Assembly (NCBI GenBank): GCA_954871525.1
Contig: OX940867.1
Span: 12,563,343-12,627,342 of the forward strand
Direction: 5' to 3'
Source: Parietaria judaica
Taxonomy: Eukaryota > Streptophyta > Magnoliopsida > Rosales > Urticaceae
Length of the DNA stretch: 64,000 nucleotides
Part shown: piece by piece, positions 23,698 to 35,896 of the stretch
Position numbering within the stretch: position 1 is the stretch's first letter
Layout of the letters: each line of letters begins with the position of its first letter
Notes under the pieces: model-generated
Seen by the model: only the letters and a program-made list of their open reading frames with translations
Told to the model about the DNA's origin: nothing
Database searches by the model: none
Translations under genes and position numbers: made by a program

Positions 23698-23917
23698 GTC
23701 AACATGTGCGGCGAAATAATATTTGTGTACGCTCTTCCGCCGATTTTGTGGTAAAACTACCCTTTCTTTTCACGCCAAAGAAAACGGCGCACTACAGAAG
23801 TAAAAAATAAACTATTTTCACGTAAATTCGAATCATATTTTATTTTCTAAACAAAAAATAACCGTAAGAACTTTAAATTTGGTACGGGCGTAAAAATAAA
23901 ATCCGGGCAAAAAAGGA

Positions 23918-24036
23918 GGGGTGCAACACGAGGACTTCCCAGGAGGTCACCCATCCTAGTACTACTCTCGCCCAAGCACGCTTAACTTCGGAGTTCTGAT
24001 GGGATCCGGTGCATTAGTGCTGGTATGATCGCACCC
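23918..24036 (-). rRNA. 5S rRNA gene, unit 71
   Basis: Consensus. Confidence 0.97.
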
Positions 24037-24256
24037 GTCAACATGTGCGGCGAAATGATATTTGTGTACACTCTTCCGCCGAATTTGTGGTAAAACTACC
24101 CTTTTCTTTTCACGCCAAAGAAAACGGCGCACTACAGAAGTAAAAATAAATTACTTTCACGTAAATTCTAATCTTATTTTATTTTCTAAACAAAAAATAA
24201 CCGTAAGAACTTTAAATTTGGTACGGGCGTAAAAATAAAATCCTTGCAAAAAAGGA

Positions 24257-24375
24257 GGGGTGCAACACGAGGACTTCCCAGGAGGTCACCCATCCTAGTA
24301 CTACTCTCGCCCAAGCACGCTTAACTTCGGAGTTCTGATGGGATCCGGTGCATTAGTGCTGGTATGATCGCACCC
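24257..24375 (-). rRNA. 5S rRNA gene, unit 72
   Basis: Consensus. Confidence 0.97.
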
Positions 24376-24595
24376 GTCAACATGTGCGGCGAAATGATAT
24401 TTGTGTACACTCTTCCGCCGATTTTGTGGTAAAACTACCCTTTCTTTTCACGCCAAAGAAAACGGCGCACTACAGAAGTAAAAAATAAATTACTTTCACG
24501 TAAATTCTAATCTTATTTTATTTTCTAAACAAAAAATAACCGTAAGAACTTTAAATTTGGTACGGGCGTAAAAATAAAATCCGGGCAAAAAAGGA

Positions 24596-24714
24596 GGCGT
24601 GCAACACGAGGACTTCCCAGGAGGTCACCCATCCTAGTACTATTCTCGCCCAAGCACGCTTAACTTCGGAGTTCTGATGGGATCCGGTGCATTAGTGCTG
24701 GTATGATCGCACCC
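24596..24714 (-). rRNA. 5S rRNA gene, unit 73
   Basis: C117G, G72A. Confidence 0.97.
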
Positions 24715-24934
24715 GTCAACATGTGCGGCGAAATGATATTTGTGTACGCTCTTCCGCCGATTTTGTGGTAAAACTACCCTTTCTTTTCACGCCAAAGAAA
24801 ACGGCGCACTACAGAAGTAAAAAATAAACTATTTTCACGTAAATTCTAATCATATTTTATTTTCTAAACAAAAAATAACCGTAAGAACTTTAAATTTGGT
24901 ACGGGCGTAAAAATAAAATCCGGGCAAAAAAGGA

Positions 24935-25053
24935 GGGGTGCAACACGAGGACTTCCTAGGAGGTCACCCATCCTAGTACTACTCTCGCCCAAGCACGCTT
25001 AACTTCGGAGTTCTGATGGGATCCGGTGCATTAGTGCTGGTATGATCGCACCC
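24935..25053 (-). rRNA. 5S rRNA gene, unit 74
   Basis: G97A, at the end of box C. Confidence 0.97.
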
Positions 25054-25273
25054 GTCAACATGTGCGGCGAAATGATATTTGTGTACACTCTTCCGCCGAA
25101 TTTGTGGTAAAACTACCCTTTTCTTTTCACGCCAAAGAAAACGGCGCACTACAGAAGTAAAAATAAATTACTTTCACGTAAATTCTAATCTTATTTTATT
25201 TTCTAAACAAAAAATAACCGTAAGAACTTTAAATTTGGTACGGGCGTAAAAATAAAATCCTTGCAAAAAAGGA

Positions 25274-25392
25274 GGGGTGCAACACGAGGACTTCCCAGGA
25301 GGTCACCCATCCTAGTACTACTCTCGCCCAAGCACGCTTAACTTCGGAGTTCTGATGGGATCCGGTGCATTAGTGCTGGTATGATCGCACCC
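25274..25392 (-). rRNA. 5S rRNA gene, unit 75
   Basis: Consensus. Confidence 0.97.
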
Positions 25393-25612
25393 GTCAACAT
25401 GTGCGGCGAAATGATATTTGTGTACACTCTTCCGCCGATTTTGTGGTAAAACTACCCTTTCTTTTCACGCCAAAGAAAACGGCGCACTACAGAAGTAAAA
25501 AATAAATTACTTTCACGTAAATTCTAATCTTATTTTATTTTCTAAACAAAAAATAACCGTAAGAACTTTAAATTTGGTACGGGCGTAAAAATAAAATCCG
25601 GGCAAAAAAGGA

Positions 25613-25731
25613 GGCGTGCAACACGAGGACTTCCCAGGAGGTCACCCATCCTAGTACTATTCTCGCCCAAGCACGCTTAACTTCGGAGTTCTGATGGGAT
25701 CCGGTGCATTAGTGCTGGTATGATCGCACCC
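25613..25731 (-). rRNA. 5S rRNA gene, unit 76
   Basis: C117G, G72A. Confidence 0.97.
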
Positions 25732-25951
25732 GTCAACATGTGCGGCGAAATGATATTTGTGTACACTCTTCCGCCGAATTTGTGGTAAAACTACCCTTTT
25801 CTTTTCACGCCAAAGAAAACGGCGCACTACAGAAGTAAAAATAAATTACTTTCACGTAAATTCTAATCTTATTTTATTTTCTAAACAAAAAATAACCGTA
25901 AGAACTTTAAATTTGGTACGGGCGTAAAAATAAAATCCTGGCAAAAAAGGA

Positions 25952-26070
25952 GGGGTGCAACACGAGGACTTCCCAGGAGGTCACCCATCCTAGTACTACT
26001 CTCGCCCAAGCACGCTTAACTTCGGTGTTCTGATGGGATCCGGTGCATTAGTGCTGGTATGATCGCACCC
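25952..26070 (-). rRNA. 5S rRNA gene, unit 77
   Basis: T45A. Confidence 0.97.
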
Positions 26071-26290
26071 GTCAACATGTGCGGCGAAATGATATTTGTG
26101 TACACTTTTCCGCCGATTTTGTGGTAAAACTACCCTTTCTTTTCACGCCAAAGAAAACGGCGCACTACAGAAGTAAAAAATAAATTACTTTCACGTAAAT
26201 TCTAATCTTATTTTATTTTCTAAACAAAAAATAACCGTAAGAACTTTAAATTTGGTACGGGCGTAAAAATAAAATCCGGGCAAAAAAGGA

Positions 26291-26409
26291 GGCGTGCAAC
26301 ACGAGGACTTCCCAGGAGGACACCCATCCTAGTACTACTCTCGCCCAAGCACGCTTAACTTCGGAGTTCTGATGGGATCCGGTGCATTAGTGCTGGTATG
26401 ATCGCACCC
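26291..26409 (-). rRNA. 5S rRNA gene, unit 78
   Basis: C117G, A90T. Confidence 0.97.
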
Positions 26410-26629
26410 GTCAACATGTGCGGCGAAATAATATTTGTGTACGCTCTTCCGCCGATTTTGTGGTAAAACTACCCTTTCTTTTCACGCCAAAGAAAACGGC
26501 GCACTACAGAAGTAAAAAATAAACTATTTTCACGTAAATTCTAATCATATTTTATTTTCTAAACAAAAAATAACCGTAAGAACTTTAAATTTGGTACGGG
26601 CGTAAAAATAAAATCCGGGCAAAAAAGGA

Positions 26630-26748
26630 GGGGTGCAACACGAGGACTTCCCAGGAGGTCACCCATCCTAGTACTACTCTCGCCCAAGCACGCTTAACTT
26701 CGGAGTTCTGATGGGATCCGGTGCATTAGTGCTGGTATGATCGCACCC
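26630..26748 (-). rRNA. 5S rRNA gene, unit 79
   Basis: Consensus. Confidence 0.97.
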
Positions 26749-26968
26749 GTCAACATGTGCGGCGAAATGATATTTGTGTACACTCTTCCGCCGAATTTGT
26801 GGTAAAACTACCCTTTTCTTTTCACGCCAAAGAAAACGGCGCACTACAGAAGTAAAAATAAATTACTTTCACGTAAATTCTAATCTTATTTTATTTTCTA
26901 AACAAAAAATAACCGTAAGAACTTTAAATTTGGTACGGGCGTAAAAATAAAATCCTTGCAAAAAAGGA

Positions 26969-27087
26969 GGGGTGCAACACGAGGACTTCCCAGGAGGTCA
27001 CCCATCCTAGTACTACTCTCGCCCAAGCACGCTTAACTTCGGAGTTCTGATGGGATCCGGTGCATTAGTGCTGGTATGATCGCACCC
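26969..27087 (-). rRNA. 5S rRNA gene, unit 80
   Basis: Consensus. A small spacer indel near 27195 opens a 65-codon chance frame through this gene. Confidence 0.97.
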
Positions 27088-27306
27088 GTCAACATGTGCG
27101 GCGAAATGATATTTGTGTACACTCTTCCGCCGAATTTGTGGTAAAACTACCCTTTTCTTTTCACGCCAAAGAAAACGGCGCACTACAGAAGTAAAAAAAA
27201 TTACTTTCACGTAAATTCTAATCTTATTTTATTTTCTAAACAAAAAATAACCGTAAGAACTTTAAATTTGGTACGGGCGTAAAAATAAAATCCGGGCAAA
27301 AAAGGA

Positions 27307-27425
27307 GGCGTGCAACACGAGGACTTCCCAGGAGGTCACCCATCCTAGTACTATTCTCGCCCAAGCACGCTTAACTTCGGAGTTCTGATGGGATCCGGTG
27401 CATTAGTGCTGGTATGATCGCACCC
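27307..27425 (-). rRNA. 5S rRNA gene, unit 81
   Basis: C117G, G72A. Confidence 0.97.
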
Positions 27426-27645
27426 GTCAACATGTGCGGCGAAATGATATTTGTGTACACTCTTCCGCCGAATTTGTGGTAAAACTACCCTTTTCTTTTC
27501 ACGCCAAAGAAAACGGCGCACTACAGAAGTAAAAATAAATTACTTTCACGTAAATTCTAATCTTATTTTATTTTCTAAACAAAAAATAACCGAAAGAACT
27601 TTAAATTTGGTACGGGCGTAAAAATAAAATCCTGGCAAAAAAGGA

Positions 27646-27764
27646 GGGGTGCAACACGAGGACTTCCCAGGAGGTCACCCATCCTAGTACTACTCTCGCC
27701 CAAGCACGCTTAACTTCGGAGTTCTGATGGGATCCGGTGCATTAGTGCTGGTATGATCGCACCC
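27646..27764 (-). rRNA. 5S rRNA gene, unit 82
   Basis: Consensus. Confidence 0.97.
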
Positions 27765-27984
27765 GTCAACATGTGCGGCGAAATGATATTTGTGTACACT
27801 TTTCCGCCGATTTTGTGGTAAAACTACCCTTTCTTTTCACGCCAAAGAAAACGGCGCACTACAGAAGTAAAAAATAAATTACTTTCACGTAAATTCTAAT
27901 CTTATTTTATTTTCTAAACAAAAAATAACCGTAAGAACTTTAAATTTGGTACGGGCGTAAAAATAAAATCCGGGCAAAAAAGGA

Positions 27985-28103
27985 GGCGTGCAACACGAGG
28001 ACTTCCCAGGAGGACACCCATCCTAGTACTACTCTCGCCCGAGCACGCTTAACTTCGGAGTTCTGATGGGATCCGGTGCATTAGTGCTGGTATGATCGCA
28101 CCC
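27985..28103 (-). rRNA. 5S rRNA gene, unit 83
   Basis: C117G, A90T, T63C. Confidence 0.97.
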
Positions 28104-28323
28104 GTCAACATGTGCGGCGAAATAATATTTGTGTACGCTCTTCCGCCGATTTTGTGGTAAAACTACCCTTTCTTTTCACGCCAAAGAAAACGGCGCACTA
28201 CAGAAGTAAAAAATAAACTATTTTCACGTAAATTCTAATCATATTTTATTTTCTAAACAAAAAATAACCGTAAGAACTTTAAATTTGGTACGGGCGTAAA
28301 AATAAAATCCGGGCAAAAAAGGA

Positions 28324-28442
28324 TGGGTGCAACACGAGGACTTCCCAGGAGGTCACCCATCCTAGTACTACTCTCGCCCTAGCACGCTTAACTTCGGAGT
28401 TCTGATGGGATCCGGTGCATTAGTGCTGGTATGATCGCACCC
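28324..28442 (-). rRNA. 5S rRNA gene, unit 84
   Basis: C119A, T63A. Confidence 0.97.
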
Positions 28443-28662
28443 GTCAACATGTGCGGCGAAATGATATTTGTGTACACTCTTCCGCCGAATTTGTGGTAAA
28501 ACTACCCTTTTCTTTTCACGCCAAAGAAAACGGCGCACTACAGAAGTAAAAATAAATTACTTTCACGTAAATTCTAATCTTATTTTATTTTCTAAACAAA
28601 AAATAACCGTAAGAACTTTAAATTTGGTACGGGCGTAAAAATAAAATCCTTGCAAAAAAGGA

Positions 28663-28781
28663 GGGGTGCAACACGAGGACTTCCCAGGAGGTCACCCATC
28701 CTAGTACTACTCTCGCCCAAGCACGCTTAACTTCGGAGTTCTGATGGGATCCGGTGCATTAGTGCTGGTATGATCGCACCC
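28663..28781 (-). rRNA. 5S rRNA gene, unit 85
   Basis: Consensus. Confidence 0.97.
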
Positions 28782-29001
28782 GTCAACATGTGCGGCGAAA
28801 TGATATTTGTGTACACTCTTCCGCCGATTTTGTGGTAAAACTACCCTTTCTTTTCACGCCAAAGAAAACGGCGCACTACAGAAGTAAAAAATAAATTACT
28901 TTCACGTAAATTCTAATCTTATTTTATTTTCTAAACAAAAAATAACCGTAAGAACTTTAAATTTGGTACGGGCGTAAAAATAAAATCCGGGCAAAAAAGG
29001 A

Positions 29002-29120
29002 GGCGTGCAACACGAGGACTTCCCAGGAGGTCACCCATCCTAGTACTACTCTCGCCCAAGCACGCTTAACTTCGGAGTTCTGATGGGATCCGGTGCATTA
29101 GTGCTGGTATGATCGCACCC
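29002..29120 (-). rRNA. 5S rRNA gene, unit 86
   Basis: C117G. Confidence 0.97.
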
Positions 29121-29339
29121 GTCAACATGTGCGGCGAAATAATATTTGTGTACGCTCTTCCGCCGATTTTGTGGTAAAACTACCCTTTCTTTTCACGCCA
29201 AAGAAAACGGCGCACTACAGAAGTAAAAATAAATTACTTTCACGTAAATTCTAATCTTATTTTATTTTCTAAACAAAAAATAACCGTAAGAACTTTAAAT
29301 TTGGTACGGGCGTAAAAATAAAATCCGGGCAAAAAAGGA

Positions 29340-29458
29340 GGCGTGCAACACGAGGACTTCCCAGGAGGTCACCCATCCTAGTACTATTCTCGCCCAAGCA
29401 CGCTTAACTTCGGAGTTCTGATGGGATCCGGTGCATTAGTGCTGGTATGATCGCACCC
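29340..29458 (-). rRNA. 5S rRNA gene, unit 87
   Basis: C117G, G72A; partner of unit 81. Confidence 0.97.
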
Positions 29459-29678
29459 GTCAACATGTGCGGCGAAATGATATTTGTGTACACTCTTCCG
29501 CCGAATTTGTGGTAAAACTACCCTTTTCTTTTCACGCCAAAGAAAACGGCGCACTACAGAAGTAAAAATAAATTACTTTCACGTAAATTCTAATCTTATT
29601 TTATTTTCTAAACAAAAAATAACCGTAAGAACTTTAAATTTGGTACGGGCGTAAAAATAAAATCCTGGCAAAAAAGGA

Positions 29679-29797
29679 GGGGTGCAACACGAGGACTTCC
29701 CAGGAGGTCACCCATCCTAGTACTACTCTCGCCCAAGCACGCTTAACTTCGGAGTTCTGATGGGATCCGGTGCATTAGTGCTGGTATGATCGCACCC
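29679..29797 (-). rRNA. 5S rRNA gene, unit 88
   Basis: Consensus. Confidence 0.97.
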
Positions 29798-30017
29798 GTC
29801 AACATGTGCGGCGAAATGATATTTGTGTACACTTTTCCGCCGATTTTGTGGTAAAACTACCCTTTCTTTTCACGCCAAAGAAAACGGCGCACTACAGAAG
29901 TAAAAAATAAATTACTTTCACGTAAATTCTAATCTTATTTTATTTTCTAAACAAAAAATAACCGTAAGAACTTTAAATTTGGTACGGGCGTAAAAATAAA
30001 ATCCGGGCAAAAAAGGA

Positions 30018-30136
30018 GGCGTGCAACACGAGGACTTCCCAGGAGGACACCCATCCTAGTACTACTCTCGCCCAAGCACGCTTAACTTCGGAGTTCTGAT
30101 GGGATCCGGTGCATTAGTGCTGGTATGATCGCACCC
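30018..30136 (-). rRNA. 5S rRNA gene, unit 89
   Basis: C117G, A90T. Confidence 0.97.
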
Positions 30137-30356
30137 GTCAACATGTGCGGCGAAATAATATTTGTGTACGCTCTTCCGCCGATTTTGTGGTAAAACTACC
30201 CTTTCTTTTCACGCCAAAGAAAACGGCGCACTACAGAAGTAAAAAATAAACTATTTTCACGTAAATTCTAATCATATTTTATTTTCTAAACAAAAAATAA
30301 CCGTAAGAACTTTAAATTTGGTACGGGCGTAAAAATAAAATCCGGGCAAAAAAGGA

Positions 30357-30475
30357 GGGGTGCAACACGAGGACTTCCCAGGAGGTCACCCATCCTAGTA
30401 CTACTCTCGCCCAAGCACGCTTAACTTCGGAGTTCTGATGGGATCCGGTGCATTAGTGCTGGTATGATCGCACCC
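30357..30475 (-). rRNA. 5S rRNA gene, unit 90
   Basis: Consensus. Confidence 0.97.
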
Positions 30476-30695
30476 GTCAACATGTGCGGCGAAATGATAT
30501 TTGTGTACACTCTTCCGCCGAATTTGTGGTAAAACTACCCTTTTCTTTTCACGCCAAAGAAAACGGCGCACTACAGAAGTAAAAATAAATTACTTTCACG
30601 TAAATTCTAATCTTATTTTATTTTCTAAACAAAAAATAACCGTAAGAACTTTAAATTTGGTACGGGCGTAAAAATAAAATCCTTGCAAAAAAGGA

Positions 30696-30814
30696 GGGGT
30701 GCAACACGAGGACTTCCCAGGAGGTCACCCATCCTAGTACTACTCTCGCCCAAGCACGCTTAACTTCGGAGTTCTGATGGGATCCGGTGCATTAGTGCTG
30801 GTATGATCGCACCC
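30696..30814 (-). rRNA. 5S rRNA gene, unit 91
   Basis: Consensus. Confidence 0.97.
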
Positions 30815-31034
30815 GTCAACATGTGCGGCGAAATGATATTTGTGTACACTCTTCCGCCGATTTTGTGGTAAAACTACCCTTTCTTTTCACGCCAAAGAAA
30901 ACGGCGCACTACAGAAGTAAAAAATAAATTACTTTCACGTAAATTCTAATCTTATTTTATTTTCTAAACAAAAAATAACCGTAAGAACTTTAAATTTGGT
31001 ACGGGCGTAAAAATAAAATCCGGGCAAAAAAGGA

Positions 31035-31153
31035 GGCGTGCAACACGAGGACTTCCCAGGAGGTCACCCATCCTAGTACTACTCTCGCCCAAGCACGCTT
31101 AACTTCGGAGTTCTGATGGGATCCGGTGCATTAGTGCTGGTATGATCGCACCC
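31035..31153 (-). rRNA. 5S rRNA gene, unit 92
   Basis: C117G. Confidence 0.97.
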
Positions 31154-31373
31154 GTCAACATGTGCGGCGAAATAATATTTGTGTACGCTCTTCCGCCGAT
31201 TTTGTGGTAAAACTACCCTTTCTTTTCACGCCAAAGAAAACGGCGCACTACAGAAGTAAAAAATAAACTATTTTCACGTAAATTCTAATCATATTTTATT
31301 TTCTAAACAAAAAATAACCGTAAGAACTTTAAATTTGGTACGGGCGTAAAAATAAAATCCGGGCAAAAAAGGA

Positions 31374-31492
31374 GGGGTGCAACACGAGGACTTCCCAGGA
31401 GGTCACCCATCCTAGTACTACTCTCGCCCAAGCACGCTTAACTTCGGAGTTCTGATGGGATCCGGTGAATTAGTGCTGGTATGATCGCACCC
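31374..31492 (-). rRNA. 5S rRNA gene, unit 93
   Basis: G25T. Confidence 0.97.
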
Positions 31493-31711
31493 GTCAACAT
31501 GTGCGGCGAAATGATATTTGTGTACACTCTTCCGCCGAATTTGTGGTAAAACTACCCTTTTCTTTTCACGCCAAAGAAAACGGCGCACTACAGAAGTAAA
31601 AATAAATTACTTTCACGTAAATTCTAATCTTATTTTATTTTCTAAACAAAAAATAACCGTAAGAACTTTAAATTTGGTACGGGCGTAAAAATAAAATCCT
31701 TGAAAAAAGGA

Positions 31712-31830
31712 GGGGTGCAACACGAGGACTTCCCAGGAGGTCACCCATCCTAGTACTACTCTCGCCCAAGAACGCTTAACTTCGGAGTTCTGATGGGATC
31801 CGGTGCATTAGTGCTGGTATGATCGAACCC
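31712..31830 (-). rRNA. 5S rRNA gene, unit 94
   Basis: G60T, G5T (family K). Confidence 0.97.
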
Positions 31831-32050
31831 GTCAACATGTGCGGCGAAATGATATTTGTGTACACTCTTCCGCCGATTTTGTGGTAAAACTACCCTTTCT
31901 TTTCACGCCAAAGAAAACGGCGCACTACAGAAGTAAAAAATAAATTACTTTCACGTAAATTCTAATCTTATTTTATTTTCTAAACAAAAAATAACCGTAA
32001 GAACTTTAAATTTGGTATGGGCGTAAAAATAAAATCCGGGCAAAAAAGGA

Positions 32051-32169
32051 GGGGTGCAACACGAGGACTTCCCAGGAGGTCACCCATCCTAGTACTACTC
32101 TCACCCAAGCACGCTTAACTTCGGAGTTCTGATGGGATCCGGTGCATTAGTGCTGGTATGATCGCACCC
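32051..32169 (-). rRNA. 5S rRNA gene, unit 95
   Basis: C67T, in the intermediate element. Confidence 0.97.
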
Positions 32170-32389
32170 GTCAACATGTGCGGCGAAATAATATTTGTGT
32201 ACGCTCTTCCGCCGATTTTGTGGTAAAACTACCCTTTCTTTTCACGCCAAAGAAAACGGCGCACTACAGAAGTAAAAAATAAACTATTTTCACGTAAATT
32301 CTAATCATATTTTATTTTCTAAACAAAAAATAACCGTAAGAACTTTAAATTTGGTACGGGCGTAAAAATAAAATCCGGGCAAAAAAGGA

Positions 32390-32508
32390 GGGGTGCAACA
32401 CGAGGACTTCCCAGGAGGTCACCCATCCTAGTACTACTCTCGCCCAAGCACGCTTAACTTCGGAGTTCTGATGGGATCCGGTGCATTAGTGCTGGTATGA
32501 TCGCACCC
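32390..32508 (-). rRNA. 5S rRNA gene, unit 96
   Basis: Consensus. Confidence 0.97.
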
Positions 32509-32728
32509 GTCAACATGTGCGGCGAAATGATATTTGTGTACACTCTTCCGCCGAATTTGTGGTAAAACTACCATTTTCTTTTCACGCCAAAGAAAACGGC
32601 GCACTACAGAAGTAAAAATAAATTACTTTCACGTAAATTCTAATCTTATTTTATTTTCTAAACAAAAAATAACCGTAAGAACTTTAAATTTGGTACGGGC
32701 GTAAAAATAAAATCCTGGCAAAAAATGA

Positions 32729-32847
32729 GGGGTGCAACACGAGGACTTCCCAGGAGGTCACCCATCCTAGTACTACTCTCGCCCAAGAACGCTTAACTTC
32801 GGAGTTCTGATGGGATCCGGTGCATTAGTGCTGGTATGATCGAACCC
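32729..32847 (-). rRNA. 5S rRNA gene, unit 97
   Basis: G60T, G5T (family K). Confidence 0.97.
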
Positions 32848-33067
32848 GTCAACATGTGCGGCGAAATGATATTTGTGTACACTCTTCCGCCGATTTTGTG
32901 GTAAAACTACCCTTTCTTTTCACGCCAAAGAAAACGGCGCACTACAGAAGTAAAAAATAAATTACTTTCACGTAAATTCTAATCTTATTTTATTTTCTAA
33001 ACAAAAAATAACCGTAAGAACTTTAAATTTGGTACGGGCGTAAAAATAAAATCCGGGCAAAAAAGGA

Positions 33068-33186
33068 GGGGTGCAACACGAGGACTTCCCAGGAGGTCAC
33101 CCATCCTAGTACTACTCTCGCCCAAGCACGCTTAACTTCGGAGTTCTGATGGGATCCGGTGCATTAGTGCTGGTATGATCGCACCC
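33068..33186 (-). rRNA. 5S rRNA gene, unit 98
   Basis: Consensus. Confidence 0.97.
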
Positions 33187-33406
33187 GTCAACATGTGCGG
33201 CGAAATAATATTTGTGTACGCTCTTCCGCCGATTTTGTGGTAAAACTACCCTTTCTTTTCACGCCAAAGAAAACGGCGCACTACAGAAGTAAAAAATAAA
33301 CTATTTTCACGTAAATTCTAATCATATTTTATTTTCTAAACAAAAAATAACCGTAAGAACTTTAAATTTGGTACGGGCGTAAAAATAAAATCCGGACAAA
33401 AAAGGA

Positions 33407-33525
33407 GGGGTGCAACACGAGGACTTCCCAGGAGGTCACCCATCCTAGTACTACTCTCGCCCAAGCACGCTTAACTTCGGAGTTCTGATGGGATCCGGTG
33501 CATTAGTGCTGGTATGATCGCACCC
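33407..33525 (-). rRNA. 5S rRNA gene, unit 99
   Basis: Consensus. Confidence 0.97.
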
Positions 33526-33745
33526 GTCAACATGTGCGGCGAAATGATATTTGTGTACACTCTTCCGCCGAATTTGTGGTAAAACTACCATTTTCTTTTC
33601 ACGCCAAAGAAAACGGCGCACTACAGAAGTAAAAATAAATTACTTTCACGTAAATTCTAATCTTATTTTATTTTCTAAACAAAAAATAACCGTAAGAACT
33701 TTAAATTTGGTACGGGCGTAAAAATAAAATCCTGGCAAAAAAGGA

Positions 33746-33864
33746 GGGGTGCAACACGAGGACTTCCCAGGAGGTCACCCATCCTAGTACTACTCTCGCC
33801 CAAGCACGCTTAACTTCGGAGTTCTGATGGGATCCGGTGCATTAGTGCTGGTATGATCGCACCC
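33746..33864 (-). rRNA. 5S rRNA gene, unit 100
   Basis: Consensus. Confidence 0.97.
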
Positions 33865-34083
33865 GTCAACATGTGCGGCGAAATGATATTTGTGTACACT
33901 CTTCCGCCGATTTTGTGGTAAAACTACCCTTTCTTTTCACGCCAAAGAAAACGGCGCACTACAAAAGTAAAAAATAAATTACTTTCACGTAAATTCTAAT
34001 CTTATTTTATTTTCTAAAAAAAAATAACCGTAAGAACTTTAAATTTTGTACGGGCGTAAAAATAAAATCCGGGCAAAAAAGGA

Positions 34084-34202
34084 GGGGTGCAACACAAGGA
34101 CTTCCCAGGAGGTCACCCATCCTAGTACTACTCTCGCCCGAGCACGCTTAACTTCGGAGTTCTGATGGGATCCCGTGCATTAGTGCTGGTATGATCGCAC
34201 CC
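34084..34202 (-). rRNA. 5S rRNA gene, unit 101
   Basis: C107T, T63C, C29G (family F). Confidence 0.97.
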
Positions 34203-34422
34203 GTCAACATGTGCGGCGAAATGATATTTGTGTACACTCTTCCGCCGATTTTGTGGTAAAACTACCCTTTCTTTTCACGCCAAAGAAAACGGCGCACTAC
34301 AGAAGTAAAAAATAAACTATTTTCACGTAAATTCTAATCATATTTTATTTTCTAAACAAAAAATAACCGTAAGAACTTTAAATTTGGTACGGGCGTAAAA
34401 ATAAAATCCGGGCAAAAAAAGA

Positions 34423-34541
34423 GGGGTGCAACACCAGGACTTCCCAGGAGGTCACCCATCCTAGTACTACTCTCGCCCAAGCACGCTTAACTTCGGAGTT
34501 CTGATGGGATCCGATGCATTAGAGCTGGTATGATCGAACCC
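34423..34541 (-). rRNA. 5S rRNA gene, unit 102
   Basis: C107G, C28T, A19T, G5T (family G); terminator T7. Confidence 0.97.
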
Positions 34542-34761
34542 GTCAACATGTGCGGCGAAATGATATTTGTGTACACTCTTCCGCCGATTTTGTGGTAAAA
34601 CTACCCTTTCTTTTCACGCCAAAGAAAACGGCGCACTACAGAAGTAAAAAATAAATTACTTTCACGTAAATTCTAATCTTATTTTATTTTCTAAACAAAA
34701 AATAACCGTAAGAACTTTAAATTTGGTACGGGCGTAAAAATAAAAGCCGGGCAAAAAAGGA

Positions 34762-34880
34762 GGGGTGCAACACGAGGACTTCCCAGGAGGTCACCCATCC
34801 TAGTACTACTCTCGCCCAAGCACGCTTAACTTCGGAGTTCTGATGGGATCCGGTGCATTAGTGCTGGTATGATCGCACCC
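34762..34880 (-). rRNA. 5S rRNA gene, unit 103
   Basis: Consensus. Confidence 0.97.
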
Positions 34881-35100
34881 GTCAACATGTGCGGCGAAAT
34901 GATATTTGTGTACACTCTTCCGCCGAATTTGTGGTAAAACTACCATTTTCTTTTCACGCCAAAGAAAACGGCGCACTACAGAAGTAAAAATAAATTACTT
35001 TCACGTAAATTCTAATCTTATTTTATTTTCTAAACAAAAAATAACCGTAAGAACTTTAAATTTGGTACGGGCGTAAAAATAAAATCCTGGCAAAAAAGGA

Positions 35101-35219
35101 GGGGTGCAACACGAGGACTTCCCAGGAGGTCACCCATCCTAGTACTACTCTCGCCCAAGCACGCTTAACTTCGGAGTTCTGATGGGATCCGGTGCATTAG
35201 TGCTGGTATGATCGCACCC
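35101..35219 (-). rRNA. 5S rRNA gene, unit 104
   Basis: Consensus. Confidence 0.97.
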
Positions 35220-35438
35220 GTCAACATGTGCGGCGAAATGATATTTGTGTACACTCTTCCGCCGATTTTGTGGTAAAACTACCCTTTCTTTTCACGCCAA
35301 AGAAAACGGCGCACTACAAAAGTAAAAAATAAATTACTTTCACGTAAATTCTAATCTTATTTTATTTTCTAAAAAAAAATAACCGTAAGAACTTTAAATT
35401 TTGTACGGGCGTAAAAATAAAATCCGGGCAAAAAAGGA

Positions 35439-35557
35439 TGGGTGCAACACAAGGACTTCCCAGGAGGTCACCCATCCTAGTACTACTCTCGCCCGAGCAC
35501 GCTTAACTTCGGAGTTCTGATGGGATCCCGTGCATTAGTGCTGGTATTATCGCACCC
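35439..35557 (-). rRNA. 5S rRNA gene, unit 105
   Basis: Family F with C119A, plus private C10A. Confidence 0.97.
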
Positions 35558-35777
35558 GTCAACATGTGCGGCGAAATGATATTTGTGTACACTCTTCCGC
35601 CGATTTTGTGGTAAAACTACCCTTTCTTTTCACGCCAAAGAAAACGGCGCACTACAGAAGTAAAAAATAAACTATTTTCACGTAAATTCTAATCATATTT
35701 TATTTTCTAAACAAAAAATAACCGTAAGAACTTTAAATTTGGTACGGGCGTAAAAATAAAATCCGGGCAAAAAAAGA

Positions 35778-35896
35778 GGGGTGCAACACCAGGACTTCCC
35801 AGGAGATCACCCATCCTAGTACTACTCTCGCCCAAGCACGCTTAACTTCGGAGTTCTGATGGGATCCGATGCATTAGAGCTGGTATGATCGAACCC
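35778..35896 (-). rRNA. 5S rRNA gene, unit 106
   Basis: Family G with C91T. Confidence 0.97.

Larger units (their letters stand above)
27088..29120 (-). repeat. 6-unit higher-order repeat, copy A (units 81-86)
   Basis: 2,033 bp with the order C117G+G72A, consensus, C117G+A90T, near-consensus, consensus, C117G. The same order and length follow at 29121-31153. A 5-unit relative precedes it at units 76-80. Confidence 0.85.
29121..31153 (-). repeat. 6-unit higher-order repeat, copy B (units 87-92)
   Basis: 2,033 bp, same family order as units 81-86. Private changes in copy A (T63C in unit 83, C119A and T63A in unit 84) are absent here. Confidence 0.85.
33865..35219 (-). repeat. 4-unit higher-order repeat F-G-x-y (units 101-104)
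   Basis: 1,355 bp: a family F gene, a family G gene, then two consensus genes with distinctive spacers (agccggg, then cctggc). The same quartet recurs at exactly 1,355 bp at units 117-120, 121-124, 133-136, 137-140, 141-144 and 162-165. Confidence 0.88.

Noticed and set aside
27013..27210. 65-codon open frame on the minus strand
   Set aside because: It runs through the 5S gene of unit 80 and its spacer and is open only because of a small spacer indel. The same region is closed in other units and there is no sign of coding selection.
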